A DNA stretch of 43,553 nt from an uncultured Verrucomicrobiota bacterium (GTDB lineage: Bacteria; Verrucomicrobiota; Kiritimatiellia; Kiritimatiellales; Tichowtungiaceae): positions 1 to 43,553 of the forward strand of contig CAIKWE010000025.1 in the NCBI GenBank assembly GCA_903831085.1, written 5' to 3'. Below, piece by piece: positions 24,785-31,015 of the stretch. A program made the translations under genes and the position numbers. The notes beneath the pieces were generated by a model. The model made no database searches. It was not told where the DNA came from and worked only from the letters and a program-made list of their open reading frames with translations. The number at the start of each line of letters is the position of its first letter. Position 1 is the first letter of the stretch.

Positions 24785-25675
24785 TTAAGCCGCCTTTTTG
24801 ATCGTTTCGTACCATACCGACACCGTTCCGGCTGCGGCAGATCCGCCAGCGAGGAAGTTCGGAATGAGTTTGATTTCGCTCATGCCGCCCGGCAGGAAGT
24901 AAAGCGGGTTATCTTCTTTTGCGAAGTCGAGCGAAGCGAAGCCGGTTTCAACGGAACGCGCATGAAGCGACAACTGCCGGTCAATGATCTCTTTCGGAAC
25001 ATCGCGCAGTTGCCAATCGTTGCCGTTCAAAACGAGCGAATACTTCGTGACGGTCATGTCCGTCAATCCGCCGCTGTGGATATGTATTGCTTCATAACCA
25101 AACTTCCGGTCAATGCGCGGCAGGTTCGTTATTTCAACGTCGCCGCCGGTGACAGTTACCGGGTTGCTGACTTTGCCGATTCTCACGTGTTCGCCAAGAT
25201 CTGCAATCAGGTTGTAATCAATGTCCGCGAAAACATCAATGCGGGCAACATTCGTGATTGCGCTTGCGAAGGTAACGCGCAGCACCATATCGGACAGGTC
25301 GCGCGTTCCAAGGTTGCGGACGTTTTGCGCCGCTTCGCCGCCGCGCATCGCTGCTGACGGGTCGTAGTGCATCGCGCCGGTTGTGTTCGCAGCAAGGCCG
25401 CGCGCCTTACCGTAAAACAGTTCGCGGAAGTACAAGAAAGTCGGGGTTACATCATTCAGGATGCTGAACCCGCCTTCTGTTTTGTGCGTAACGGAAAGAT
25501 TGATTTTTTCAATCGCCGTTTTCACGTTGGCAATCGGGGAAGCTGTGCCTGCGCTTGCGAAGCATTGGAAAAACAGCCCGCAGATTGTTCCGTTGTGTCC
25601 AACGGGGATTGACAGGTCAAGAACGCTTGACGCTGCGGCGGCGATAGTACCGATTTTGACAGGGTTCCGAATCAT
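24785..25675 (-). CDS. Probable double-jelly-roll major capsid protein
   Basis: A 296-residue beta-rich protein without signal or membrane helix. The chain alternates strands and short loops in two halves. Features include LDLSIPVGHNGTICGLFFQC and INLSVTHKTEGGFSILND near the N-terminus, MVLRVTFASAITNVARIDVFADIDYNL in the middle, and SEIKLIPNFLAGGSAAAGTVSVWYETI at the end. Size fits corticovirus-type capsid proteins (about 270-320 residues). It is the longest gene of the late block, preceded by a terminator and its own leader, and lies next to membrane proteins and downstream of a packaging ATPase. The fold is inferred by eye from strand pattern and context, not from an alignment. Confidence 0.7.
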   Translation of the reverse strand: MIRNPVKIGTIAAAASSVLDLSIPVGHNGTICGLFFQCFASAGTASPIANVKTAIEKINLSVTHKTEGGFSILNDVTPTFLYFRELFYGKARGLAANTTGAMHYDPSAAMRGGEAAQNVRNLGTRDLSDMVLRVTFASAITNVARIDVFADIDYNLIADLGEHVRIGKVSNPVTVTGGDVEITNLPRIDRKFGYEAIHIHSGGLTDMTVTKYSLVLNGNDWQLRDVPKEIIDRQLSLHARSVETGFASLDFAKEDNPLYFLPGGMSEIKLIPNFLAGGSAAAGTVSVWYETIKKAA

Positions 25676-25678
25676 GGC

Positions 25679-25810
25679 TTAAGCTCCTTTGATCTGGGTT
25701 TTGATTTTCGTTTTGGCGGCGTTGTAGTACGGGGCCACTTCGTTTGCAACGAGCAGGCCGACAACCACCACGGCAACCTTCGGCAGCCATTCTTTAATAA
25801 ACTTCTTCAT
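25679..25810 (-). CDS. Single-helix membrane peptide before capsid gene
   Basis: 43 residues read directly from the bases: MKKFIKEWLPK, then a hydrophobic helix VAVVVVGLLVANEVAPYY, then a basic amphipathic tail KTKIKTQIKGA. AAAGGA precedes the ATG. First gene of the late block, four bases before the capsid ATG. Small membrane proteins of this kind are structural in PM2-like virions. Confidence 0.7.
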   Translation of the reverse strand: MKKFIKEWLPKVAVVVVGLLVANEVAPYYNAAKTKIKTQIKGA

Positions 25811-25839
25811 ATTTTCCTTTACTTCTTCAACGGTTCAAT

Positions 25840-25867
25840 TTCCGGCCCGTCGCACCGTGCGCCGGAA
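25840..25867. promoter_or_regulatory. Nested inverted repeat in capsid-operon leader
   Basis: TTCCGGC (25840-25846) pairs with GCCGGAA (25861-25867). A second palindrome, GCAC-C-GTGC (25852-25860), lies between them. The element is in the untranslated leader between the terminator and the first late gene and may shape the late transcript or bind a regulator. Confidence 0.35.
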
Positions 25868-25909
25868 GCCTTTGAGAATTTACGGAATAATTCTGACACG
25901 GAAAAACGC

Positions 25910-26012
25910 GCTTCGGAATTTAAGTGCCATTTTTTCCAGACACAAAAAAGCAACCCGTTCGCGTTGAACGGGTTGCAGTCAAAAAAAGTTCGTCTTTGCT
26001 TCGGAATTTAAG
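25910..26012. repeat. 15-bp direct repeat flanking the early/late terminator
   Basis: GCTTCGGAATTTAAG occurs exactly at 25910-25924 and 25998-26012, on either side of the terminator between the protease gene and the capsid block. The right copy touches the protease stop codon. It may be an operator pair or the scar of a duplication. Confidence 0.6.
25944..25976 (-). terminator. Intrinsic terminator between early and late provirus genes
   Basis: Perfect 11-bp stem GCAACCCGTTC / GAACGGGTTGC with a 5-base loop, followed by T6 on the minus strand. It separates the replication/packaging genes from the capsid block and implies either a late promoter just downstream or controlled read-through. Confidence 0.9.
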
Positions 26013-26013
26013 C

Positions 26014-26415
26014 TTATTCTACGGACAAAGTGCCTCCGGGATAGTCTAGCTTCCAGCAAAATTTGTCCAAAAATGTTTCTACGCCTAGCAATTCGAGATC
26101 AAACTTTCTACTTTGAACAAAGAACGCTTCGACTTGTGTTTGCGATAATAAAACCTCTGTTCCGTCGTCTGATAAAACCTCGACTTTTATTTTTCTAAGT
26201 CGCGTTTCCTCTTCTCCGCCAACCCCGGTAATTGCTGTTTTTGTTCCGCCTGCCTTATTGAAAAGAGCAGATTCTACACGCTTTGAAAAAACGCACTTCG
26301 ACGCGCCGGTATCAAACAGCGCGGAAACAATATACGGCCCCTTGTCACCCGAAAGCCTAACTTTTATCCTTTTTCTGTGCCCTTCCAGCGTCCATTGAGC
26401 GTTTTTAAACCACAT
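26014..26415 (-). CDS. Retropepsin-like aspartic protease of the provirus
   Basis: 133 residues, the size of a single-domain retropepsin. The catalytic motif D35-T-G-A lies in SALFDTGASKCVF (hydrophobic-hydrophobic-D-T-G-A-S). The second conserved hydrophobic-hydrophobic-Gly lies in LELLGVETF (Gly111), and the strand order between them fits the family. Such enzymes work as homodimers. The ATG overlaps the 57-residue gene upstream. In this setting it could mature capsid or membrane proteins, or cleave a repressor; no scaffold target is evident. Retropepsin-like proteases are known in bacteria, but one in a tailless-phage packaging block is unusual to my knowledge. Confidence 0.8.
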   Translation of the reverse strand: MWFKNAQWTLEGHRKRIKVRLSGDKGPYIVSALFDTGASKCVFSKRVESALFNKAGGTKTAITGVGGEEETRLRKIKVEVLSDDGTEVLLSQTQVEAFFVQSRKFDLELLGVETFLDKFCWKLDYPGGTLSVE

Positions 26416-26578
26416 AATGAACGTCCTTTTTCATTGTTGGTTCATAGAAATACTTCGCGTTCCCCTCCAAAAACTGGAAACATTTTTTTTCGTCTGAATT
26501 TCTCGCAACAATTTTCTTTGTTCCGATAACTACTAAACGCCATTCGCCGCGCTTGTGTTCCATTCTGACCGCCTGCAT
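26405..26578 (-). CDS. Small hypothetical protein (provirus)
   Basis: 57 residues read directly from the bases: MQAVRMEHKRGEWRLVVIG..., ending KKDVHYVV. The ribosome-binding site AGGAGG is the strongest in the element. Beta-strand-prone and basic; no family recognised. Its stop overlaps the protease start by 11 bases, so the two are coupled. Confidence 0.7.
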   Translation of the reverse strand: MQAVRMEHKRGEWRLVVIGTKKIVARNSDEKKCFQFLEGNAKYFYEPTMKKDVHYVV

Positions 26579-26775
26579 AACACCCTCCTAGTTTTTCTTA
26601 TTGTGCCCCGGATCCGAAAAAAAAGCAACCGCCGCGCATAGTCAACAGAGCAACCGATTATCCCCGCTATGATTTCCGGGGAAACTTCCCCCGCCGCCCG
26701 CGCCTCACAAAGCCCCAGCGCGTCCCATAGCCTGTCAAACCGTTCCCGATATACCGCCGATCTGAACCGCCTCAT
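26533..26775 (-). CDS. Small helix-turn-helix protein, 3' end doubtful
   Basis: 80 residues in this frame. The middle, VSPEIIAGIIGCSVDYARRLLF, looks like a helix-turn-helix. The ATG directly follows the ATPase stop. The frame runs 46 bases into the next gene past that gene's strong ribosome-binding site, which is odd. Removing one T from the T8 run in the middle would end the protein as LLFFGSGAQ at a TAA just before the AGGAGG. So the real end may differ by slippage or a base error. Confidence 0.55.
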   Translation of the reverse strand: MRRFRSAVYRERFDRLWDALGLCEARAAGEVSPEIIAGIIGCSVDYARRLLFFRIRGTIRKTRRVLCRRSEWNTSAANGV

Positions 26776-27345
26776 TCAGCACCCCTTAAAATTCCCGTTT
26801 ATATCAAGATACCACGCGCAGCCGATGAAGGGCTTTGATAGTCCGCGCTGCCCGATGTACTGCCCCGGCTTCAATTCAGCGGCCCGCCTAAAAATCGCGC
26901 CGTACTGCCCCGCTGCCCACTCCGCGCCTTCCGGTCGCAGCGTGAAGCAAAAGATGCTATCGCAGTTGCTCCGCACCGTAGGTGCCATTTGCGTTGGAAA
27001 TTGAGATTGCACCCACATTTCAACGCCATGCGCCCGCGCAGCGTTTGGAATGAATTGCAGCCCGCCGCTATTTTTCCAATTCCAGTTCCAAGCTTCGTCA
27101 ATCACAACCAGCGTATCGACAAAGCCCTTTGCCGGGGCGCGGAGCTTTTTTACTTCCTCAATCAGTCGCGCCTGCTTCATGGTTTTGAAGTCGGCAGGAA
27201 AATCTTCATATTCATCCTGCTTATTGCAGAGTAAAAAAACCTTCATGCCTGCCCGCTGGAAGGCGGTGGCCTGCGAAGCGGTCAAGACACCCTTCCCGGT
27301 TCCGGTCGCTCCTATAACCAGCGAATGGCCGCGAAATTTAAGCAT
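26776..27345 (-). CDS. Genome-packaging ATPase (FtsK-HerA/A32 type)
   Basis: A 189-residue compact ATPase. Walker A GATGTGKG (12-19, Lys18), Walker B TLVVIDEA (78-85, Asp83, Glu84), and a sensor region around MWVQSQFPTQM (about 110-120) with conserved Gln. Small size, a short distance between motifs and no terminase nuclease domain match the A32-like packaging ATPases of PRD1/PM2-type viruses rather than tailed-phage terminases. It would power DNA entry into the procapsid. Upstream is the 250-residue protein of unknown function; their frames overlap by 8 bases. Confidence 0.85.
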   Translation of the reverse strand: MLKFRGHSLVIGATGTGKGVLTASQATAFQRAGMKVFLLCNKQDEYEDFPADFKTMKQARLIEEVKKLRAPAKGFVDTLVVIDEAWNWNWKNSGGLQFIPNAARAHGVEMWVQSQFPTQMAPTVRSNCDSIFCFTLRPEGAEWAAGQYGAIFRRAAELKPGQYIGQRGLSKPFIGCAWYLDINGNFKGC

Positions 27346-28090
27346 CTTTTCCCGGCTCCGTGACTGGCTGCGCTGCGCTTCTGATAAACGGCAGCTTTTT
27401 CCCGATGAACTTCACGGCATTTTCCCGCACCACCTTTGCCCCAGCGTCAAACCGCGCCTTGCACTTCGGTTCCGTTTGGATTACTTCCCATCCGATGCGG
27501 CCAAGGCCCAGCGCAAGAGCCGCGCCGGGTGGAATGTCTATTGAGCGGCCCGTCTTGCGTTCGTACTCATAAAAACAATTCGCCGTGTGTGCATAAAGCC
27601 GGTTGCGCTGATTCAAGGCCTCAACACCCAGAACCATTGAAAGCCCAAAAAAATACAAGTCGGCGGAATTTTCAGCGGAGCTTGTCAAATCAGCGTGTTT
27701 TTGAGCAACTTTGAGCTGTTCGGAAACTTCCCTTTCCTGATTTTCGGCCTGATTTTTATCAATTTCGTGATCTGACAGCGGAATTTCGGTTCCGGCTGGA
27801 ATTTCATTTTCTGGCGGATTTTCGCCATTCCAGAGCTTGGAAAAAGTGTCTTTGATTCGCTGTCCGGCTGATTTTTTCGCCTCTTTTTTGAGAAGGAATT
27901 GCCCCTTGCTGCCGACTATCGGCTGCCCGCCTTCCGCCTTGTGAATTTCCGGGTTAAACGTCACGCCCCACTTATCCACCGCGCCGCCGATCTGTGCAGG
28001 GGCCGCTGCTTCGGAAATTTCGGCTATCACTTCCGCCGTTTTCTTCAAGCCGTCGCCCGGTGTTTGCTGTAAATCAAGTTCATCACTCAT
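27338..28090 (-). CDS. Provirus protein of unknown function upstream of ATPase
   Basis: 250 residues. The N-terminal part (about 1-75) has WGVTFNPEIHKAEGGQPIVGSKGQFLLKK, a pattern (F-x-P-x-x-H-x-x-x-x-G-x-P...G-x-F) that recurs in phage proteins of unknown role. A charged helical middle (about 100-140) is followed by a C-terminal domain with two weakly hydrophobic helices (YFFGLSMVLGVEAL; GAALALGLGRIGWEVIQ). Coupled upstream by an ATGA overlap and downstream to the ATPase. May be a packaging partner or a membrane-associated morphogenesis factor. Confidence 0.65.
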   Translation of the reverse strand: MSDELDLQQTPGDGLKKTAEVIAEISEAAAPAQIGGAVDKWGVTFNPEIHKAEGGQPIVGSKGQFLLKKEAKKSAGQRIKDTFSKLWNGENPPENEIPAGTEIPLSDHEIDKNQAENQEREVSEQLKVAQKHADLTSSAENSADLYFFGLSMVLGVEALNQRNRLYAHTANCFYEYERKTGRSIDIPPGAALALGLGRIGWEVIQTEPKCKARFDAGAKVVRENAVKFIGKKLPFIRSAAQPVTEPGKDA

Positions 28091-28236
28091 TTTTTCCCCT
28101 TGTTTTGTTCTGCCGCCCGCTCCGCCAATGTTTTGAAATTCGTATTTTTCGGCTGTTCGACAAGCGGCGAAATTTGCCGCTCTACACGTTCCCGGCTTGT
28201 CATTCCCGGCGTTGGTATAAATCCCGGCCCGCCCAT
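28087..28236 (-). CDS. Small hydrophilic protein (provirus)
   Basis: 49 residues read directly from the bases: MGGPGFIPTPGMTSRERVERQ..., ending AAEQNKGKK. AGGGTGA precedes the ATG and the stop overlaps the next start (ATGA). Helical, charged, no family recognised. Confidence 0.65.
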   Translation of the reverse strand: MGGPGFIPTPGMTSRERVERQISPLVEQPKNTNFKTLAERAAEQNKGKK

Positions 28237-28240
28237 AATT

Positions 28241-28543
28241 TCACCCTTTCACAAAAACGCCGCACCCGGCGCGCACTCCGATTTTTTTAATCAAGCCAGC
28301 CGCCTTCAATTCAGAAAAACGGCCTGAAATGCAATTCATTCCAACGCCCCAGCTTTCGGCCAGTTCCCGGCAGGTCAGGCCCGGAACTAAATCGGCACTA
28401 TTGCCGCTTGCGCCTTTGATCGCTTCAAAAACGGCCTTCCGCTGGGCGGCGCGGTGCTGTAGGTTCTTGCGGTTGGCCGCTGCGCTTTGCGCGTTGCCGC
28501 CGTGTTTCCGTTCGCATACGTCAAAAAGGTCGGTTTGCAGCAT
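28241..28543 (-). CDS. Winged-helix DNA-binding protein (provirus)
   Basis: 100 residues from the ATG at 28543 (GGGAG ribosome-binding site; the open frame extends further upstream without one). The C-terminal half reads as a winged helix: LTCRELAESWGVGMNCISGRFSELKAAGLIKKIGVRAGCGVFVKG. Probably a regulator or replication accessory. The N-terminal half is basic. Confidence 0.7.
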   Translation of the reverse strand: MLQTDLFDVCERKHGGNAQSAAANRKNLQHRAAQRKAVFEAIKGASGNSADLVPGLTCRELAESWGVGMNCISGRFSELKAAGLIKKIGVRAGCGVFVKG

Positions 28544-28545
28544 AG

Positions 28546-28779
28546 TTAGCTCCCTATTTTTTCCACGTTGCGCCGATCTACACAATCAAGCCCGCCGTCG
28601 TCATAGCTGACTTTTACAAGTGACACCCTGCGGCCTTCTGTAATCTTCGTTCCGACGTATGCGAGAAACCGCGCCGGGCGGAAGTGGCTGCGCTGCTTTG
28701 CGTCGTCAAACACGTTGACGCGACACCCGAAGCCCATCCGGGCAGACTGTTTTTTTTCTGTGGTCGCTTCTGTGGTCAT
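28546..28779 (-). CDS. Small hypothetical protein (provirus)
   Basis: 77 residues. A Thr/Lys-rich N-terminus is followed by a beta-rich part (RPARFLAYVGTKITEGRRVSLVKVSYDDGGLDCVDRRNVEKI) resembling a small SH3-like or KOW-like barrel. The start overlaps the replication gene stop (ATGA). No family recognised. Confidence 0.65.
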   Translation of the reverse strand: MTTEATTEKKQSARMGFGCRVNVFDDAKQRSHFRPARFLAYVGTKITEGRRVSLVKVSYDDGGLDCVDRRNVEKIGS

Positions 28780-29648
28780 TTTTTTCCCTCCTGTTTTTTG
28801 TCATCAAAAATTTTACGGCAGCGAGCGAGCAGAGCAGCGGCCCGGCTGTTCGGTTCCTCCCCGGCTTTTAGTTCGCTCCAAAATTCAAAGAGCAGATCGC
28901 GGGCGTGTTTGCAGGCAACTTTATCACCCAGCGACGGACAGGATTTTTCTGCCTGATTTTTTGCATACGATTTCAGCCACTTTGAAAACGCTCCCATGCC
29001 GGGGCCGCTGAATTCGTTGCAGATCGTGCAGGCAATCGAAGTCACATCGTGCTTTGCGAAGTCGGCGAATGATTCGAGTTTCACTTTCCGGGCTGTTTCC
29101 GGTTTGTGCAGGATGAGAAAATTTAACCCTCGACCCTTGATCTCTTCTTCATGGTCAAGGGGCTTGGTTTGGTTAGGCTTGGTTAGACTAGGCTTGGTAG
29201 TATGTTCCTTAGTACCGTCCTTAGTAGGCTCCTTAGTACCGTCCTTAGTAGGCTCCTTAGTACCGTACTTAGTAGGCTCCTTAGTACCGTACTTAGTAGG
29301 CTCCTTAGTACCGTCCTTAGTAGCGAATTCTTTTTGTGATCTGGCAAGGTTGCCTTTGATGTAAGTCGGCGCGTGATCGTGCCAATCATGGACGGTCAAA
29401 CGGTGCTTTTCGTGAGCGTCCAGCCACCCACAACTGGTCAAGGTTCCTATCAGTTCGTCAGCATCCCCCGCCCATTCCAGAGAGGCACAAATATCCTCGT
29501 TTGAGTGCCTCCCTATGTCACCTTGCGGAGCGTTGGCACAAGTGAACTGCCATAGAGCTTCCAGCAGCCCTACGGCCTGCCAATGCGGAAGATTTAGGCG
29601 GCGTTTCAGCTTCTTGAATTTGACACTTTCAAGCGCGGCGGATTTCAT
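28776..29648 (-). CDS. Phage replication initiator (lambda O/DnaD-like) with internal repeats
   Basis: 290 residues from the ATG at 29648, which overlaps the preceding stop (ATGA) and has GGGGG upstream. The N-terminal about 100 residues form a winged-helix replisome-organiser-like domain (FKKLKRRLNLPHWQAVGLLEALWQFT, then DELIGTLTSCGWLD). Residues 112-151 are a linker of 8-residue repeats GTKEPTKD/Y, followed by TKP-type repeats. The C-terminal domain (about 165-290) has two Cys/His-rich helices and a basic end. Lambda O shows the same order of winged helix, repeat-encoded linker holding the origin iterons, and C-terminal helicase-loading part. No helicase or polymerase gene is present, so host enzymes would be recruited. 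Confidence 0.7.
   Translation of the reverse strand: MKSAALESVKFKKLKRRLNLPHWQAVGLLEALWQFTCANAPQGDIGRHSNEDICASLEWAGDADELIGTLTSCGWLDAHEKHRLTVHDWHDHAPTYIKGNLARSQKEFATKDGTKEPTKYGTKEPTKYGTKEPTKDGTKEPTKDGTKEHTTKPSLTKPNQTKPLDHEEEIKGRGLNFLILHKPETARKVKLESFADFAKHDVTSIACTICNEFSGPGMGAFSKWLKSYAKNQAEKSCPSLGDKVACKHARDLLFEFWSELKAGEEPNSRAAALLARCRKIFDDKKQEGKK
29161..29205. repeat. Three 15-bp repeats GGCTTGGTT...
   Basis: Units start at 29161, 29176 and 29191, all with GGCTTGGT(T/A), inside the replication gene next to the TTAGTA array. Possible second class of initiator-binding site. Confidence 0.7.
29209..29328. repeat. Iteron-like array, ten 12-bp half-units TTAGTA
   Basis: Five 24-bp units, each made of TTAGTACCGT(C/A)C and TTAGTAGGCTCC (last half-unit diverged). 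Spacing is perfect. Encoded inside the putative replication initiator, as the lambda origin is inside gene O. Candidate replication origin. Confidence 0.75.
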
Positions 29649-29788
29649 CGCGCACCCCCTACCGCGCCGACGGCCAAGCCAGCCACTACAAAAACACAAA
29701 AAGAACCAGCGAATGACACATCAAAGGCCGCGCATACGATACCCAGCACAACCCCCGCAACCCCGGAAACAAAAACAGTTCGCTTCAT
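29645..29788 (-). CDS. Small two-helix membrane protein (provirus)
   Basis: 47 residues: MKRTVFVSGVAGVVLGIVC, a short turn, then SFCVFVVAGLAVGAVGG. Two membrane helices. GGGGTG precedes the ATG. It overlaps the upstream 51-residue gene (ATGA) and the replication gene (ATGA). No family recognised. Confidence 0.65.
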   Translation of the reverse strand: MKRTVFVSGVAGVVLGIVCAAFDVSFAGSFCVFVVAGLAVGAVGGAR

Positions 29789-29940
29789 TCTGCACCCCGG
29801 CAAAGAACATTGAAAACTTCTTTCCAAGCAGAGCGCGAAACGCTTGTGCAAAGCTGCGCCTTGATCTGTTCGCGCATTAGTGCGCCGCCTATGAAATACC
29901 CGATTGCAAAGCCGATCAGAATACCGCCGATAAGTGTCAT
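29785..29940 (-). CDS. Small membrane protein (provirus)
   Basis: 51 residues read directly from the bases: Gly-zipper-like membrane helix LIGGILIGFAIGYFIGGAL (about 3-21), then an amphipathic part SVSRSAWKEVFNVLC. GGGAG precedes the ATG. Overlaps both neighbours by ATGA. Confidence 0.7.
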   Translation of the reverse strand: MTLIGGILIGFAIGYFIGGALMREQIKAQLCTSVSRSAWKEVFNVLCRGAE

Positions 29941-30269
29941 TTTTTCTCCCTGTTTTTTGGTTCAAAAAGGTCGCAAGTGCGAGCGAGCGCGGCGAATAGG
30001 TAGCAATCGCCTTTGAAGGTCTTGCGTGTACAGCGAAAGCAGTTGGCCCCGCGCTGGCGTTTATAGCCGGAGCAGTCGCAGCACGTTCCGGCAGGCCGGA
30101 AATTGTTTTTACCGTTTGGAATTTCCCTTACGATCTGCCCGGTTGCTTCGCTGATTTGCGACGTGGTGACTTCGGCGGGCATTGGGTTGTCCACGTCGAT
30201 CACCAGACGGCCCGCCCTCATTTCCTCAACCTGCGCCGCCGTTAGGCGGATATGTAATTCAGTTGCCAT
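29937..30269 (-). CDS. Cys-rich, probably zinc-binding protein (provirus)
   Basis: 110 residues. The N-terminal half is helix/strand (LTAAQVEEMRAGRLVIDV); the C-terminal half holds CCDCSGYKRQRGANCFRCTRK and GDC, enough for one or two zinc knots. Might bind DNA or RNA or regulate transcription. No clear ribosome-binding site before the ATG at 30269. Confidence 0.65.
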   Translation of the reverse strand: MATELHIRLTAAQVEEMRAGRLVIDVDNPMPAEVTTSQISEATGQIVREIPNGKNNFRPAGTCCDCSGYKRQRGANCFRCTRKTFKGDCYLFAALARTCDLFEPKNREKK

Positions 30270-30354
30270 AAGTTACCGATTGGAACCGCCGCCCTGCCCC
30301 TGTAGAGTCGGGGACAGGAAAGAACCCGGACAGAACAGGAAACAGGGGGCGGAA

Positions 30355-30543
30355 ATGGAAATTATAATTGGAATTATCGCGGTCATTGTGGTTTCGCAGT
30401 TTGTTTGGATTGTGCTGACTGTGAGAGCGATTTACCGCAGACTTCACATGATTGATGCTGAATTAAGTGGGCACACAACTGGACGGCTAAAAGGTCAACA
30501 TCGCTGCGAAGATTGCGAAGCGCGGCGATTAAAAACGCATTGA
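30355..30543 (+). CDS. Possible plus-strand membrane protein (antisense to next entry)
   Basis: 62 residues: membrane helix EIIIGIIAVIVVSQFVWIVL (about 2-21), basic linker and CEDCEARRLKTH at the end. GGGGGC lies close before the ATG. It is fully antisense to the 68-residue minus-strand ORF. If real, it is the only plus-strand gene of the provirus and is divergent from the Cys-rich gene. Confidence 0.4.
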   Translation: MEIIIGIIAVIVVSQFVWIVLTVRAIYRRLHMIDAELSGHTTGRLKGQHRCEDCEARRLKTH

Positions 30544-30589
30544 CCACCACCACCGCCAGTAGAAAAATGATGAAGGTTTCTAGGTTCAT
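30383..30589 (-). CDS. Possible membrane protein with CxxC (provirus)
   Basis: 68 residues: membrane helix NLETFIIFLLAVVVVNAFLI, a heptad-like middle (LRSDVDLLAVQLCAHLIQH), then CEVCGKSLSQ. It starts three bases after the upstream 45-residue gene, fitting the operon direction, but its ribosome-binding site (AGG) is weak. It competes with the plus-strand ORF at 30355-30543; I cannot decide which is expressed. Confidence 0.5.
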   Translation of the reverse strand: MNLETFIIFLLAVVVVNAFLIAALRNLRSDVDLLAVQLCAHLIQHQSCEVCGKSLSQSAQSKQTAKPQ

Positions 30590-30591
30590 GG

Positions 30592-30729
30592 TTAGCCTAA
30601 AACCGGCTCGTTTTTATCTTTTGAAGAGGTTAGTTCGGTTAATTCGTAATCGTCGTTCCCATGCTTTAGCCAAACCGTGTCCTCTTCGCTAAAGTGGCTT
30701 AGGAAATCCAATAGACTTTTAACTTTCAT
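30592..30729 (-). CDS. Small acidic protein next to repressor (provirus)
   Basis: 45 residues read directly from the bases: MKVKSLLDFLSHFSEEDTVW..., with a charged Asp/Glu-rich middle. GGGAGCAGGGC precedes the ATG. Second gene from the right end, after the repressor-like gene. No family recognised. Confidence 0.6.
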   Translation of the reverse strand: MKVKSLLDFLSHFSEEDTVWLKHGNDDYELTELTSSKDKNEPVLG

Positions 30730-30758
30730 GCCCTGCTCCCTGTTTTTGGTTGTTCGTT

Positions 30759-30775
30759 CCGTCACGGTGACGGCA
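30759..30775. promoter_or_regulatory. Operator-like palindrome between repressor and next gene
   Basis: A perfect 15-bp dyad CCGTCAC-G-GTGACGG (30759-30773). Its minus-strand reading contains TGCCGTCACC (30766-30775), the same box repeated upstream of the repressor gene. Confidence 0.65.
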
Positions 30776-30796
30776 CTTTAGGAACAAAAAAAACGC

Positions 30797-30991
30797 CTAT
30801 TTCGCGGTGCGAGATCCAGCGTCTTTAAGGGCTACGAATCGAAGATAATTCGATACAGAGCGGCCATCCAGATTTGCTACACGCTTCAAAAGTTCGTTTT
30901 CCTTGCGCGAAAACGTAACATTTATGCGGATATTTTTATCTGCTATGGCCATGCGGGTATATTCCCGCTTTTCTGTTTTTCTCGCAACCAC
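30797..30991 (-). CDS. Ribbon-helix-helix repressor (provirus)
   Basis: 64 residues. The C-terminal about 45 residues form an Arc/CopG-type fold: strand NIRINVTFS, then KENELLKRVANLDGRSVSNYLRFVALKD. The GTG at 30991 has a near-perfect GGAGGG ribosome-binding site 7 bases away, so I prefer it to the internal ATG at 30952. It is the first gene at the right end, downstream of a promoter and surrounded by TGCC(A/G)TCA(C/T)C boxes. It probably represses its own operon and keeps the provirus quiet. Confidence 0.75.
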   Translation of the reverse strand: MVARKTEKREYTRMAIADKNIRINVTFSRKENELLKRVANLDGRSVSNYLRFVALKDAGSRTAK

Positions 30992-31015
30992 TTTCTTCCC
31001 TCCGTGCTATCAAAC

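Noticed and set aside
29209-29328. CRISPR array
   Set aside because: Units are 12/24 bp with no unique spacers, lie inside an open reading frame and have no cas genes nearby.
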